Assembly (NCBI GenBank): GCA_018241665.1 | Contig: JAFEDK010000028.1 | Coordinates: 1 to 63,205, forward strand | Source of the DNA: Pseudomonadota bacterium | GTDB taxonomy: Bacteria > Pseudomonadota > Gammaproteobacteria > Burkholderiales > Rhodocyclaceae | Reading direction: 5' to 3' | Length of the DNA stretch: 63,205 nt | Shown here: positions 8,280-18,000 of the stretch, piece after piece | Position numbering within the stretch: the stretch's first letter is position 1 | Layout of the letters: the number at the start of each line of letters is the position of its first letter | The notes under the pieces: model-generated | What the model saw: only the letters and a program-made list of their open reading frames with translations | What the model was told of the DNA's origin: nothing | The model's database searches: none | Translations under genes and position numbers: made by a program

Positions 8280-8861
8280 ATGAAAGAATTTGCCATGATC
8301 ATGATCAGCGCTGCGCTGGTCAATAACGTGATCCTCGCCCGCTTCCTCGGGCTGTGCTCCTTCATGGGGGTGACCACGCGCATCGATACCGCGGCGGGGA
8401 TGGGCTTCGCGACGACCTTCGTGATCACCGTCTCGTCGATGGCCGACTGGGCCGTGCAGACCTACCTGCTCGACGCCTACGGGCTGGGCTTCCTGCGTAC
8501 CGTGACCTTCATCCTGGTGATCGCCTCGGCGGTGCAATTCACCGAGATGACGATCAAGAAGGTCTCGCCCGAGCTGTTCCAGATGCTCGGCATCTACCTG
8601 CCGCTGATCACCACCAACTGCGCGGTGCTGGGCGTCGCCCTGCTGCTGGTCGAAGGGCGCATGAGCTTCATCAACGCCACCCTGTTCGCCTTCGCGTCGT
8701 CCCTCGGCTACAGCCTGGTGATGGTGATCTTCGCCGGCCTGCGGGAGCGCCTGGCGCTGGTCCAGGTGCCGCGCCTGTTCGCCGGCCCGCCGATCGCGTT
8801 CATCGTGGCCGGGATGCTGGCCATGGCCTTCATGGGGTTCTCGGGCATCGCCGCGAGCTAA
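8280..8861 (+). CDS. rnfA: Rnf electron-transport complex subunit A
   Basis: 193 residues, about six membrane helices. The start (FAMIMISAALVNNVILARFL) and the LPLITTNCAVLGVALL segment with its conserved Asn-Cys are diagnostic of RnfA/RsxA. Forms the membrane core with RnfE, next to RnfD. Starts 15 bp after rseC and ends 28 bp before rnfB. Confidence 0.95.
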   Translation: MKEFAMIMISAALVNNVILARFLGLCSFMGVTTRIDTAAGMGFATTFVITVSSMADWAVQTYLLDAYGLGFLRTVTFILVIASAVQFTEMTIKKVSPELFQMLGIYLPLITTNCAVLGVALLLVEGRMSFINATLFAFASSLGYSLVMVIFAGLRERLALVQVPRLFAGPPIAFIVAGMLAMAFMGFSGIAAS

Positions 8862-8889
8862 TCAGAAACCAGAAACGAGGACGATCATC

Positions 8890-9423
8890 ATGTTGGTATC
8901 AGTCGGAAGCCTTTCCTTGATGGGTCTCGCCCTGGGTAGCATGCTCGGTGCAGCGTCGCGCTACCTGGCGGTCGAAGAGAACCCGCTCGAAGCCGAGATC
9001 CAGGCCATGCTGCCGGGCTCCCAGTGCGGCCAGTGCGGCTACGTGGGCTGCGCCCAGGCTGCCGCCGCGCTGGCCAAGGGCGAAGCGCAGGTGACCCTCT
9101 GCCCGCCGGGCGGCAAGGCCACTGCCGAAGCCCTGGCGGCCAAGCTGGGCATCAAGGTGGACCTCTCCGGGGTGGTGGATTCCGGCCCGCAGATCGCCGA
9201 CGTGACCGAGGAGATCTGCATCGGCTGCAGCCGCTGCCTGAAGGTCTGCCCGACCGACGCCATCATCGGTGCCGCCAAGCAGGTCCATAACGTGATCCGC
9301 GAAGCCTGTACCGGCTGCTCGTCCTGCGTGAACGTGTGCCCCACCGAAGCGCTGAGCCTGATGCCCATTCCGGTGACCCTGCAGCACTGGGTCTGGCCGC
9401 AACCCGCTTCTTCTGCCGCCTGA
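8890..9423 (+). CDS. rnfB: Rnf electron-transport complex subunit B (ferredoxin-like)
   Basis: 177 residues. An N-terminal hydrophobic segment (about 5-22) anchors the protein; next comes a four-cysteine cluster region (GSQCGQCGYVGC near 44 and a later TLCPPGG), then two 4Fe-4S ferredoxin motifs, CIGCSRCLKVCP near 110 and CTGCSSCVNVCP near 140. It is the entry point for electrons from ferredoxin or a similar low-potential donor. At 177 residues it is the short RnfB form of proteobacteria, without the extra C-terminal clusters seen in acetogens. Confidence 0.95.
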   Translation: MLVSVGSLSLMGLALGSMLGAASRYLAVEENPLEAEIQAMLPGSQCGQCGYVGCAQAAAALAKGEAQVTLCPPGGKATAEALAAKLGIKVDLSGVVDSGPQIADVTEEICIGCSRCLKVCPTDAIIGAAKQVHNVIREACTGCSSCVNVCPTEALSLMPIPVTLQHWVWPQPASSAA

Positions 9424-9433
9424 GTACGCCATC

Positions 9434-10954
9434 ATGGGATTCCTCGACCGCTTCTTCAAAGAGCCCAGCTGGGGCGTACATCCGGATGACCACAAGCGTC
9501 CGGCCGCCGATGCCCCCCTGCGCATCCTGCCGACGCCCGAGCGCGTCTACATGCCCCTCAGCCAGCACGTCGGCGGTGCCGCGCGCCCGATCGTGGTGGT
9601 CGGCCAGAAGGTCCTCAAGGGCCAGTTGCTGGCCGATGCCCAGGGCAATATCTCGGCGCCGATCCACGCGCCGGTGTCGGGCACCGTGTTCTCCATCGGT
9701 GAGGTGACTGCGCCGCACGCCTCGGGCCTGCCCTTCCGCGCCATCACCATCGAGTCCGACGGCCAGGACCGCTGGATCGACACGGAGCTGGTCGCCGATC
9801 CCTTCGCGCTGGCGCCCGAAGACATCGCCCGCAAGGCCGCGGCCGCAGGCGTCGTCGGCCTCGGCGGGGCGACCTTCCCGTCGGCGGTCAAGTTCGCCCT
9901 CGGCAAGCGCCTCAAGGTGGAAACGCTGATCGTCAATGGCGGCGAGTGCGAGCCCTACCTGTCCAGCGACGACCGCATCATGCGCGACTTCGCCGACCAG
10001 GTCGTCGATGGCGTCCGCCTCGTCATGCACGCCATCGGTGCCAAAGAGGCGCTGGTCGGCATCGAGGACAACAAGCCGGAAGCCATCGCCGCGATGCGCA
10101 AGGCCGCCGCCTCCTTCTCCGAGGTCAAGATCTGCCCGGTGCCGACGCGCTACCCGATGGGCTCCGACAAGCAGCTGATCCAGACCCTCACCGGCAAGGA
10201 AGTGCCGTCCAACGCCCGCGCGGCGGAAGTCGGCGTGCTGGTCCACAACGTGTCCACCTGCGCCGCCGTGCATAAGGCGGTGCGCCTCGGCCAGCCGCTG
10301 GTGGAACGCATCGTCACCCTCAACGGTGGGGCGATCGCCACGCCGGGCAACATCTATGCGCCGCTCGGCACGCTGGTCACCGACCTGCTGGCCTTCGTCG
10401 GCCTGAAGGGCGAGCCGGCCCGCCTGATCCTCGGCGGACCGATGATGGGCACGCCGCTGGCCCACGACCGCATCCCGCTGGTCAAGGGCGCCTCCGGCAT
10501 CCTGGCCTTCAACGCCGCCGAAGCGGCCACGCCGGAAGCCGGCCCGTGCATCCGCTGCGGCACCTGCGCCGACGCCTGCCCGATGGGCCTGCTGCCGATG
10601 GAGATGGCCGCGCACATCCGCGTCGAGGACTTCGAAGGGGCGGAAGGCTATGCCCTCGGCGACTGCATCTCCTGCGGCTGCTGCGCCTACGTTTGCCCGT
10701 CGCACATCCCGCTGGTGCAGTACTTCAGCTACGCCAAGGGCGAGCTGATGGCCGCCGAGCGCGTCAAGCTGCGCACCGATGCCACCAAGCGCCTGGCCGA
10801 AGCCCGCAGCGCGCGCATCGAACGGGAGAAACAGGAGAAGGCCGAAGCCGCCGCGCGCCGCAAGGCCGAGAAGGACGCCGCCGCGGCAGCCAAGGCGGCG
10901 GCTGCCAAGGCACCGGCCAAGGATAGCGGGCAGGCTCAAGGAGAAACGGTATGA
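9434..10954 (+). CDS. rnfC: Rnf electron-transport complex subunit C
   Basis: 506-residue peripheral subunit that carries the NADH/FMN site related to NuoF and two 4Fe-4S clusters: CIRCGTCADACP near residue 372 and CISCGCCAYVCP near 412. A glycine-rich nucleotide-binding segment (GVVGLGGATFPSAVK near 140) and LIVNGGECEPYL are typical. The last ~70 residues are an Ala/Lys/Glu-rich, charged tail likely to form an extended helix; such tails are common in proteobacterial RnfC. The stop overlaps the rnfD start (ATGA). Confidence 0.95.
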   Translation: MGFLDRFFKEPSWGVHPDDHKRPAADAPLRILPTPERVYMPLSQHVGGAARPIVVVGQKVLKGQLLADAQGNISAPIHAPVSGTVFSIGEVTAPHASGLPFRAITIESDGQDRWIDTELVADPFALAPEDIARKAAAAGVVGLGGATFPSAVKFALGKRLKVETLIVNGGECEPYLSSDDRIMRDFADQVVDGVRLVMHAIGAKEALVGIEDNKPEAIAAMRKAAASFSEVKICPVPTRYPMGSDKQLIQTLTGKEVPSNARAAEVGVLVHNVSTCAAVHKAVRLGQPLVERIVTLNGGAIATPGNIYAPLGTLVTDLLAFVGLKGEPARLILGGPMMGTPLAHDRIPLVKGASGILAFNAAEAATPEAGPCIRCGTCADACPMGLLPMEMAAHIRVEDFEGAEGYALGDCISCGCCAYVCPSHIPLVQYFSYAKGELMAAERVKLRTDATKRLAEARSARIEREKQEKAEAAARRKAEKDAAAAAKAAAAKAPAKDSGQAQGETV

Positions 10955-12024
10955 ACGAGAACCTCGGCAGTCCGGTCGCCGCACCGTACACCACCACCTC
11001 CAACAATCCCGGCCGCATCATGGCGACCGTGATGGTCGCGCTGGCGCCTTCCACGCTGTATGGCTTCTGGCTGTACGGCTGGCCGTCGATCTACCTGTGG
11101 CTGATCACCATCGCCTCGGCGATGCTCGGCGAGGCCTTCTTCCTGCGCGCCATGGACCGCCAGGCCAGCAAGGCGCTGACCGACGGCTCGGCAATCCTCA
11201 CCGGCTGGTTGCTGGCGGTGTCCCTGCCGCCGTGGGCGCCGTGGTGGATCGGTGCCTTCGGCGGCCTGTTCGGCATCGTCCTTGGCAAGCATGTCTTCGG
11301 CGGCCTCGGCCAGAACCTCTTCAACCCGGCGATGGTGGCCCGCGTCGCGCTGCTGATCTCCTTCCCGGTGCAGATGACCTCCTGGGTCGGCGCCGCGCCG
11401 CTCTTCGCCGAGGGTTCGCCGGGGCCGCTGGACGGCCTGGTGATCCTCTTCAAGGGCATCCCGGCGGCTTTCGACGCGATGACCAGCGCCACCACGCTGG
11501 GCTTCTCGAAGACCGAGATGTCCCGCGGCGTCGATCTGCTGCAGTCGGCGGCCCACGCGCCGGCCCTGTCGATGATCGGCGAGCGCGCCGGCAGCATGGG
11601 CGAGACGGCGGCCTGGCTGATCATCGCTGGCGGCCTGATGCTGATCATCAAGCGGGTCATCAGCTGGCACATCCCGGTGGCCATGCTGGTCGGCGTCGCG
11701 CTGCCCGCCGCCGCGCTGAACGCCTACGACCCGGCCCACTTCCTCGATGCCCAGACCCACCTGATGTCCGGCGGCGTGATGCTCGGTGCCTTCTTCATCG
11801 CCACCGACTACGTCACGTCCCCCAACTCGCCGGTGGGCCGCCTGGTGTTCGGCTTCGGCTGCGGCCTGCTGACCTACGTGATCCGCACCTGGGCCGGTTA
11901 TCCGGAGGGCGTGGCCTTCGCGGTGATGCTGATGAACGCGCTGACGCCGATCATCGACAGCCACTTCCGCCCCCGCATCTACGGCCGCAACCGCAAGGGG
12001 CTGCCGCTGCAGGTCGCGGACTGA
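10951..12024 (+). CDS. rnfD: Rnf electron-transport complex subunit D
   Basis: 357-residue multi-helix membrane protein related to NqrB. It binds FMN covalently through a threonine in an S-x-A-T motif; here MTSATTLGF near residue 181 fits. Other family marks are FGGLGQNLFNPAMVARV and the C-terminal FFIATDYVTSPNSP. Its first codons overlap the end of rnfC. It ends the canonical Rnf set; a kinase gene begins 30 bp later. Confidence 0.95.
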   Translation: MNENLGSPVAAPYTTTSNNPGRIMATVMVALAPSTLYGFWLYGWPSIYLWLITIASAMLGEAFFLRAMDRQASKALTDGSAILTGWLLAVSLPPWAPWWIGAFGGLFGIVLGKHVFGGLGQNLFNPAMVARVALLISFPVQMTSWVGAAPLFAEGSPGPLDGLVILFKGIPAAFDAMTSATTLGFSKTEMSRGVDLLQSAAHAPALSMIGERAGSMGETAAWLIIAGGLMLIIKRVISWHIPVAMLVGVALPAAALNAYDPAHFLDAQTHLMSGGVMLGAFFIATDYVTSPNSPVGRLVFGFGCGLLTYVIRTWAGYPEGVAFAVMLMNALTPIIDSHFRPRIYGRNRKGLPLQVAD

Positions 12025-12054
12025 GGCTCCCATGCCGGGCTTCCTCCGCACGCC

Positions 12055-13425
12055 ATGAGGATCCCGGCCGCCGCCCGTCCGTCCAGCCCGCAGCCCACCC
12101 GGCTGCGGGCTGTTTTCTTGGGGAGCGGGGTGGCGATGGTGTGGGCGGCCCTGCTGGTAGTGCTCATGCTGACCCCGCTGCGTAGTGGCCCGATGACCGA
12201 CACGCCTTACTTCCTGCCCGCCGTGCTGATGCTGGCGGTCGCGCTGACCGTCGGCCACACCACGGTCCGCCTGCGCCGCCATGCCGAGATCGCCGAGCGC
12301 AAGTCGCTGCTCAGCAAGACGCTCTACGGGTTCTCGCGGGAGCTGTCCGGCGCGCTCACCGCGGCCGACGTGGCCGACACCACCTTCGCCTTCCTCGCCA
12401 GCGCCGTCGGGGCGCGCAACGCCCGCCTGATTCCGCCGGCGGAGTTCATCGCACCGCCTTTTCCGGTGCTCGCCAGCCGCCTCGAGGCCTGCGTCGAGCA
12501 GGCGCGGCTGAACTGGGAGCCCTTGCCGGACGGCGCGCTGCACGCCCTGCTGCCCCTCGCCGCTGCCAGCGGCACCCAGGGCGTGCTGGCCTTCGAGGCG
12601 ATGCCGGCGGTGGTGTCCCACCCGGATTTCGTCGAATACATCGAGACCGTCGCGTCCCTCGTCGCGGTGGCGCTGGAGCGTTCGCGCTTCGCCGAGATGG
12701 CGCGGGAGACCGAGGTCCGGCACGCCTCCGAGGTGTTGCGCAGCTCCATCCTCGGCGCCCTGTCCCACGACCTGCGCACGCCGCTGGCGGCGCTGGTCAG
12801 CATGGCCGACACGGCGGCTCTCGGCAAAGCCTCGCCGGAGCGCCAGAAGCGCCTGCTCGAAGCAATCCGCAACCAGGCCATGACGATCTGCCAGCAGATG
12901 ATGAACCTTCTCGACATGGCCAAGCTGAGCTCCGGCAGTGTCGAGCTGAACCGTGCCTGGCAGCCGGTGGATGAAGTGGTCGGCGTGGTGCTGACGCAGA
13001 TCCGCGGCCAGTGGCGCGACCGGGAGATCAGCGTCGACCTGCCGCGCAACCTGCCGCCGGTGTGCATCGACGCGGTGCTGATCGAGCGCGTGCTGTGGAA
13101 CCTGCTGGAGAACGCCATCAAGTACGCGCCGGCCGACGCGCCGATTGAGCTGGCCGTGCGCCAGCTTGGCGACAGGCTGGAGATCAGCGTCAGCGATTCC
13201 GGCCCCGGCCTGCCGGACGGCGACGCCGGCCGCCTGTTCAACCTGTTCCAGCGTGGCCGGCAGGAGTCCGACGTGGCCGGCGTCGGCCTCGGGCTGGCGA
13301 TCTCGCGCAGCATCGTCGAGGCCCACGAGGGCGAGATCGGCGCGTCCAACCGCATCGGTGGCGGGGCGTGCTTCCACTTCACGCTGCCGATCGGCAACCC
13401 GCCGGACGTGCTGGCGCTGGGGTGA
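12055..13425 (+). CDS. KdpD-type sensor histidine kinase lacking the KdpD/Usp N-terminus
   Basis: 456 residues. Two hydrophobic segments (about 18-42 and 55-72), a GAF-like region (about 95-215), a HisKA helix with LSHDLRTPLAALVSMAD (His near 238) and an ATPase domain (N box NLLENAIKYAP, G boxes SDSGPGLPDG and GVGLGLAIS). This corresponds to the C-terminal half of KdpD; the ~350-residue universal-stress N-terminal module and two of four usual membrane helices are missing. It starts 30 bp after rnfD and is followed by a KdpE-type regulator, while no kdpFABC genes are in the window, so the K+ role may not hold. Could sense membrane or redox state in connection with Rnf (inference). Confidence 0.8.
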   Translation: MRIPAAARPSSPQPTRLRAVFLGSGVAMVWAALLVVLMLTPLRSGPMTDTPYFLPAVLMLAVALTVGHTTVRLRRHAEIAERKSLLSKTLYGFSRELSGALTAADVADTTFAFLASAVGARNARLIPPAEFIAPPFPVLASRLEACVEQARLNWEPLPDGALHALLPLAAASGTQGVLAFEAMPAVVSHPDFVEYIETVASLVAVALERSRFAEMARETEVRHASEVLRSSILGALSHDLRTPLAALVSMADTAALGKASPERQKRLLEAIRNQAMTICQQMMNLLDMAKLSSGSVELNRAWQPVDEVVGVVLTQIRGQWRDREISVDLPRNLPPVCIDAVLIERVLWNLLENAIKYAPADAPIELAVRQLGDRLEISVSDSGPGLPDGDAGRLFNLFQRGRQESDVAGVGLGLAISRSIVEAHEGEIGASNRIGGGACFHFTLPIGNPPDVLALG

Positions 13426-13430
13426 CGGCG

Positions 13431-14120
13431 ATGAGCGACGGCAAGACCATCCTGCTGGTGGAGGACGAGCGCCAGATGCGCGAGGCGGTGGCCACCGCGC
13501 TGGAATGCGAGGGCTTCGCCGTCTGCGAGGCGGGCAGCGCCAGCCAGGCGGCGGTGGAGGCGGCGGCGCGGCGGCCGGACGTGGTGATCCTCGATCTGGG
13601 CCTGCCGGACCGGGACGGCATCGACTTCATCCGCGACTACCGGGCCTGGTCGCCGACGCCGATCCTGGTGCTGTCGGCGCGCACCCAGGAGAAGAGCAAG
13701 GTCGACGCCCTCGACGCCGGTGCCGACGACTACCTCACCAAGCCTTTCGGCATCGCCGAGCTGCTGGCGCGCGTGCGCGTGCTGCTGCGCCGCGGCCAGG
13801 CCATGCCGGTCGTGCCGGAACCGAAGATCCGCTTCGGAGACCACGAGATCAACTGCGTGACGCGGGTCGTCGAGCGGGCCGGCGAGGCCCTGCACCTCAC
13901 CCAGATCGAATACCGCCTGCTGGTCTTCCTGGCCGCCAATCCGGGGCGGGTGATGACCCACCACCACCTGCTGACCCACATCTGGGGCGCCAAGGCCGCC
14001 GACAACCACCAGTACCTGCGGGTCTATGTCGGCCACCTCCGCCAGAAGATCGAAACCAGCCCGGCCTGCCCCCGCCATATCCTGACCGAGATCGGCGTCG
14101 GCTACCGTTTCGAGCCCTGA
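13431..14120 (+). CDS. KdpE-type OmpR-family response regulator
   Basis: 229 residues beginning MSDGKTILLVEDERQMREAV. Receiver domain with phospho-acceptor Asp in VVILDLGLPDRDG and conserved Lys in YLTKPFG, then a winged-helix DNA-binding domain (LTQIEYRLLVFLAANPGRVM, RQKIETSPACPRHILTEIGV). Start chosen five bases after the kinase stop. Resembles KdpE most, but see the note on its partner: kdp structural genes are not nearby. Confidence 0.83.
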   Translation: MSDGKTILLVEDERQMREAVATALECEGFAVCEAGSASQAAVEAAARRPDVVILDLGLPDRDGIDFIRDYRAWSPTPILVLSARTQEKSKVDALDAGADDYLTKPFGIAELLARVRVLLRRGQAMPVVPEPKIRFGDHEINCVTRVVERAGEALHLTQIEYRLLVFLAANPGRVMTHHHLLTHIWGAKAADNHQYLRVYVGHLRQKIETSPACPRHILTEIGVGYRFEP

Positions 14121-14241
14121 ACGCCGCCGCGTGACACATCCGTCACGGATCGGGGCGGATCCTCGCGCTTTCTGCCGCGACTTGTGCAGGCCCTTTTTCT
14201 ACAATAGCGCGACATTCAGTGTGCCTAAATTGGTTTGACGC

Positions 14242-15066
14242 ATGCATCCCTCCATGGCGATCGAAATGAAGAGACTTTTTGTTGCTGTGGGGTGTGTCCT
14301 GCTGTGCGGCACGCCAGCGCTCGCGGAGAACGGGCATCTCGAGCGGATCAAGGCGGCCGGTGAGGTCCGGGTCTGCATCTGGCCCGACTACTACGGCATC
14401 TCCTACCGCAACCCGAAAACCCAGGCCCTCGACGGCATCGACGTGGACATGGCCCGCGCGCTCGGCCAGGAACTGGGCGTGCGGGTGAATTTCATCGACA
14501 GCTCCTTCGCCCGCCTGATCGACGACATTACGCAGGACCGCTGCGACATCGCCATGTTCGCCATCGGCATGACGCCGGCGCGGGCCGAAAAGCTGCGCTT
14601 CACGCGCCCGCACCTGGTCAGCGACATCTACGCCATCACCACCCGGAGCAACCGGCGCATCAAGACCTGGGACGACATCGACAAGCCGGGTGTCGTCGTG
14701 GCCGTCGCCAAGGGCACCCTGCATGAGCCGATCATGCGCGACAAGCTCCGCCACGCCACCCTGCTGGTCACCGACACGACCCAGGGCCGCGAGCAGGAGG
14801 TCGAGTCGGGCCGCGCCGACGTGTTCATGACGGACTTCCCGTTCAGCCGCCGGATGCTCGAGACCACCGACTGGGCCCGCCTGGTGGCTCCAACATCCAC
14901 CTATCACCTGACCCCTTACGCCTATGCGATGCAGAAGGGGGACGAGCGCTGGCATGCGTGGGTGGAGCAGTTCCTCGGCCGGGTCACGCAGAACGGCCAG
15001 CTGATGGCCGCGATCAAGCGCCACCGGCTCGAACCGATCGCCATTCGCGGGCAGTCAGGCAATTAG
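14242..15066 (+). CDS. Solo periplasmic solute-binding protein (family 3 type)
   Basis: About 274 residues with a signal peptide (MKRLFVAVGCVLLCGTPALA) followed by a type-II binding fold: VRVCIWPDYYGISYRNP, LDGIDVDMARALGQEL, DDITQDRCDIAMFAIGMTPAR and FTRPHLVSDIYA are the standard landmarks of amino-acid-type binding proteins. No permease or ATPase of an ABC importer is adjacent. Instead the gene stops 13 bp before a membrane GGDEF-EAL protein with a large periplasmic region, so it probably presents a ligand to that protein rather than to a transporter (inference). Possible starts are 14242, 14254 and 14266; the signal peptide favours the last. Confidence 0.82.
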   Translation: MHPSMAIEMKRLFVAVGCVLLCGTPALAENGHLERIKAAGEVRVCIWPDYYGISYRNPKTQALDGIDVDMARALGQELGVRVNFIDSSFARLIDDITQDRCDIAMFAIGMTPARAEKLRFTRPHLVSDIYAITTRSNRRIKTWDDIDKPGVVVAVAKGTLHEPIMRDKLRHATLLVTDTTQGREQEVESGRADVFMTDFPFSRRMLETTDWARLVAPTSTYHLTPYAYAMQKGDERWHAWVEQFLGRVTQNGQLMAAIKRHRLEPIAIRGQSGN

Positions 15067-15079
15067 TCTTCTTCGCCCC

Positions 15080-18000
15080 ATGTCCGCCCAGGCCGGCTTC
15101 AGCCGGCGCTCCATCTTTTTGCTGGTCGTGCTGGTGGTGCTCCTCAGCGCCTGCAGCGCCACCGCCTACGGCTTGTGGCGACTGCGCGCCGAGCGTGTCG
15201 ATCACCAGCTGGAGGCGGCCGCGATGACCGCCCGCGGGTTCGAGAACCATCTGACCCAGAGTCTGAACGTCATCGAACGGAGCCTGGTTTCCCTGGCGGT
15301 CGAGGGGGTGGGGCCGGCCAGCCTGCCGCAGGCGCTGCGCCATGCGCCCTACCTGCGTTCCGTTGCAGTGGTGGATGCGCAGGAGCGGATCGCGCGCAGT
15401 ACCGATCCGCGCAACCTGGGCATCCGCGTGCCTCGCGCCGATTTCCGGCCGGCTGCCGCCGACCCGCTCGAGGTGCTGCGTGCCGGCCCCATTGTCAGCG
15501 GACGGGACTTCTACGATGCGAGCCCGGCGGGGGCGAGCGCGCCGGTGGTCAGCTTCATCCCGGTCGCCCGCGATGTCCGCCTGGACGATACGCGGTGGAT
15601 GACGGTCGTGGCCTCGGTGAACACGGATTACTTCCTGAATTTCTACAGCGCCCACATCAACCCGGAACAGGGGGTGGTCGAGTTGCGTGGCTACGACGGC
15701 CGCCTGCTGCTGAGCACCGACGAGAAGGCGGTGCCCGGCAGCCTCCGCCCCGATGACGATCTGGTGCGCCGTCTAGCCGATACGGAAGTCGGCCAGTTCG
15801 AAGAACGGGATGCCGCCGGCAGAACCATGCTCACCGCCTACCGGGCGTCCCGGGCCTACCCCTTCGTCCTCTGCGTCCGCCTCGACAAGGAGCAGGCCCT
15901 GGCGGTCTGGCAGCAGGAGGCCCTGCGTACCGGCGCCATCGTCGCGGTGGTCCTGCTGGCCGCCCTGACGCTGGCGGGCCTGTATTTCATGCGCTTCGAG
16001 CGCCTGGCCCGGGAGCGGGAGTCGGAGCGCGCCCGTCTGCGCATTGCGGCCATCGCCTTCGAGTCCCAGGAAGGCATGGTCGTCACCAATGCGGCTGTCG
16101 AGGTCCTGCAGGTCAACAAGGCCTTCACTGCGATCACCGGCTTCCGGGCCGAGGAAGTCATCGGCCAGTATATGAATTTCATGAAGTCGGGGATGCACGA
16201 TGCCGACTTCTATGCCGCCGTCCGGACGAGCCTGGCGGGTACGGGGGCCTGGTCGGGGGAGATCCTCAACAAGCACAAGGACGGTTCGATCCATCCGCAT
16301 TACCTGACCATCACCGCGGTGCACGGGGATGATGGCCAGACCACCCACTACGTGGGGACGCTGACCGACATCACCGAGCGCAAGCGGGCCGAGGTCGATC
16401 TGCGCATCGCCGCCATCGCCTTCGAGTCCCAGGAGGGCATGTTCATCGCCGATGCCAATCGCGTCATCCTGAAGGTCAATCGCGCCTTCACCCGGATCAC
16501 CGGCTATGGCGAGGACGAGGCCATCGGGCAGACGCCGCGCCTGCTCCGTTCCGGCCACCACGACAGCGGGTTCTACGCCGAGATGTACGCCAGTCTCGAG
16601 ACGACCGGGACCTGGCAGGGCGAGGTCTGGAACCGGCGCAAGAGCGGCGAGATCTTTCCGGAATGGCTGACCATCACCGTCGTCCGCGATGGGGCCGGAC
16701 GGATCAGCCATTACGTGTCCGCGCTCACCGACATCACCCTGCGCAAGGAAGCGGAATACGAGATCAAGAACCTCGCCTTCTACGATCCGCTGACCCATCT
16801 GCCCAACCGCCGCCTCCTGCTGGATCGCCTCAAGCATGTGCTGTCCTCGCTGGGCCGCAGCCAGCGGCAGGGGGCCCTGCTGTTCATCGACCTGGACAAC
16901 TTCAAGACCCTCAACGACACCTTCGGCCACGACATGGGCGACCTGCTGCTCCAGCACGTGGCCCAGCGCCTGAGCGGCTGCGTGCGCGAGGGCGACACCG
17001 TGGCCCGCCTGGGGGGCGACGAGTTCGTGGTGCTGCTCGACGATCTCCACCCGGGCCGGCCGGATGCCGCCACCCAGGCGCGCATCGTCGCCGACAAGAT
17101 CCAGAAGAATCTCGACGAGCCCTACGACCTGATCGGGCACGATTACCACTGCACGCCGAGCATCGGCATCACGCTGATCGACGCCGCCGACAGCAGCTGC
17201 GAGGAGCTGATGAAGCGTGCCGATCTGGCGCTGTACGGCGCCAAGGCCGCCGGGCGCGACACCATCCGCTTCTTCGATCCGGAGATGCAGGAGGCCGTCA
17301 GCTCGCGCGCGGCCCTCGAGAAGGACTTGCGCATCGGCCTGCAGCAGGCGCAGTTCCTGCTGCACTACCAGCCCCAGGTGGATGAGCACGGTGTCGTCAT
17401 CGGTGCCGAAGCACTGGTCCGCTGGCAGCACCCCGGCCTTGGCATGGTGGCCCCCGGCAGCTTCATCCCGCTGGCCGAAGAGACCGGCCTGATCCTGCCC
17501 CTCGGCCAGTGGGTCCTGGAAACGGCCTGTCGCCAGCTGGCAAGCTGGGCTGCCGCGCCGGGCCGGGCGCATATCGAGATCGCCGTCAATGTCAGCGTCC
17601 GCCAGTTCCGCCAGCCGGACTTCGTGGCCCAGGTCGAGGCGGTGCTGGCCCGCACCGCGGCCGATCCCCACCGGCTCAAGCTGGAGCTGACCGAGAGCCT
17701 GATGCTCAACGACCTGGAGGAGGTCGTCGCCAAGATGGCGGCCCTGCGCAGCCGCGGCATCCGTTTCTCCCTCGACGATTTCGGCACCGGCTATTCCTCG
17801 CTGGCCTACCTACGGCGCCTGCCGCTGGACCAGCTGAAGATCGACAAGGCCTTCGTCCATGACGTGCAGGCCAATGCCAACGATGCGGTGATTGCCCGCA
17901 GCATCGTCGCGCTGGCCCGCAACCTGGGCCTCAACGTCATCGCCGAGGGGGTGGAAACCCATGAGCAACACCAGTTCCTGATCCGCCAGGGATGCCCGGC

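Noticed and set aside
10936-13377. 813-codon open frame antisense to rnfD and the KdpD-like gene
   Set aside because: Typical GC-rich shadow frame: low-complexity Arg/His/Gln/Gly composition, no domain, fully covered by well-supported genes.
12055-14120. kdp potassium transport operon
   Set aside because: Only the kinase/regulator pair is present; kdpF, A, B and C are absent and the kinase lacks the KdpD N-terminal module.
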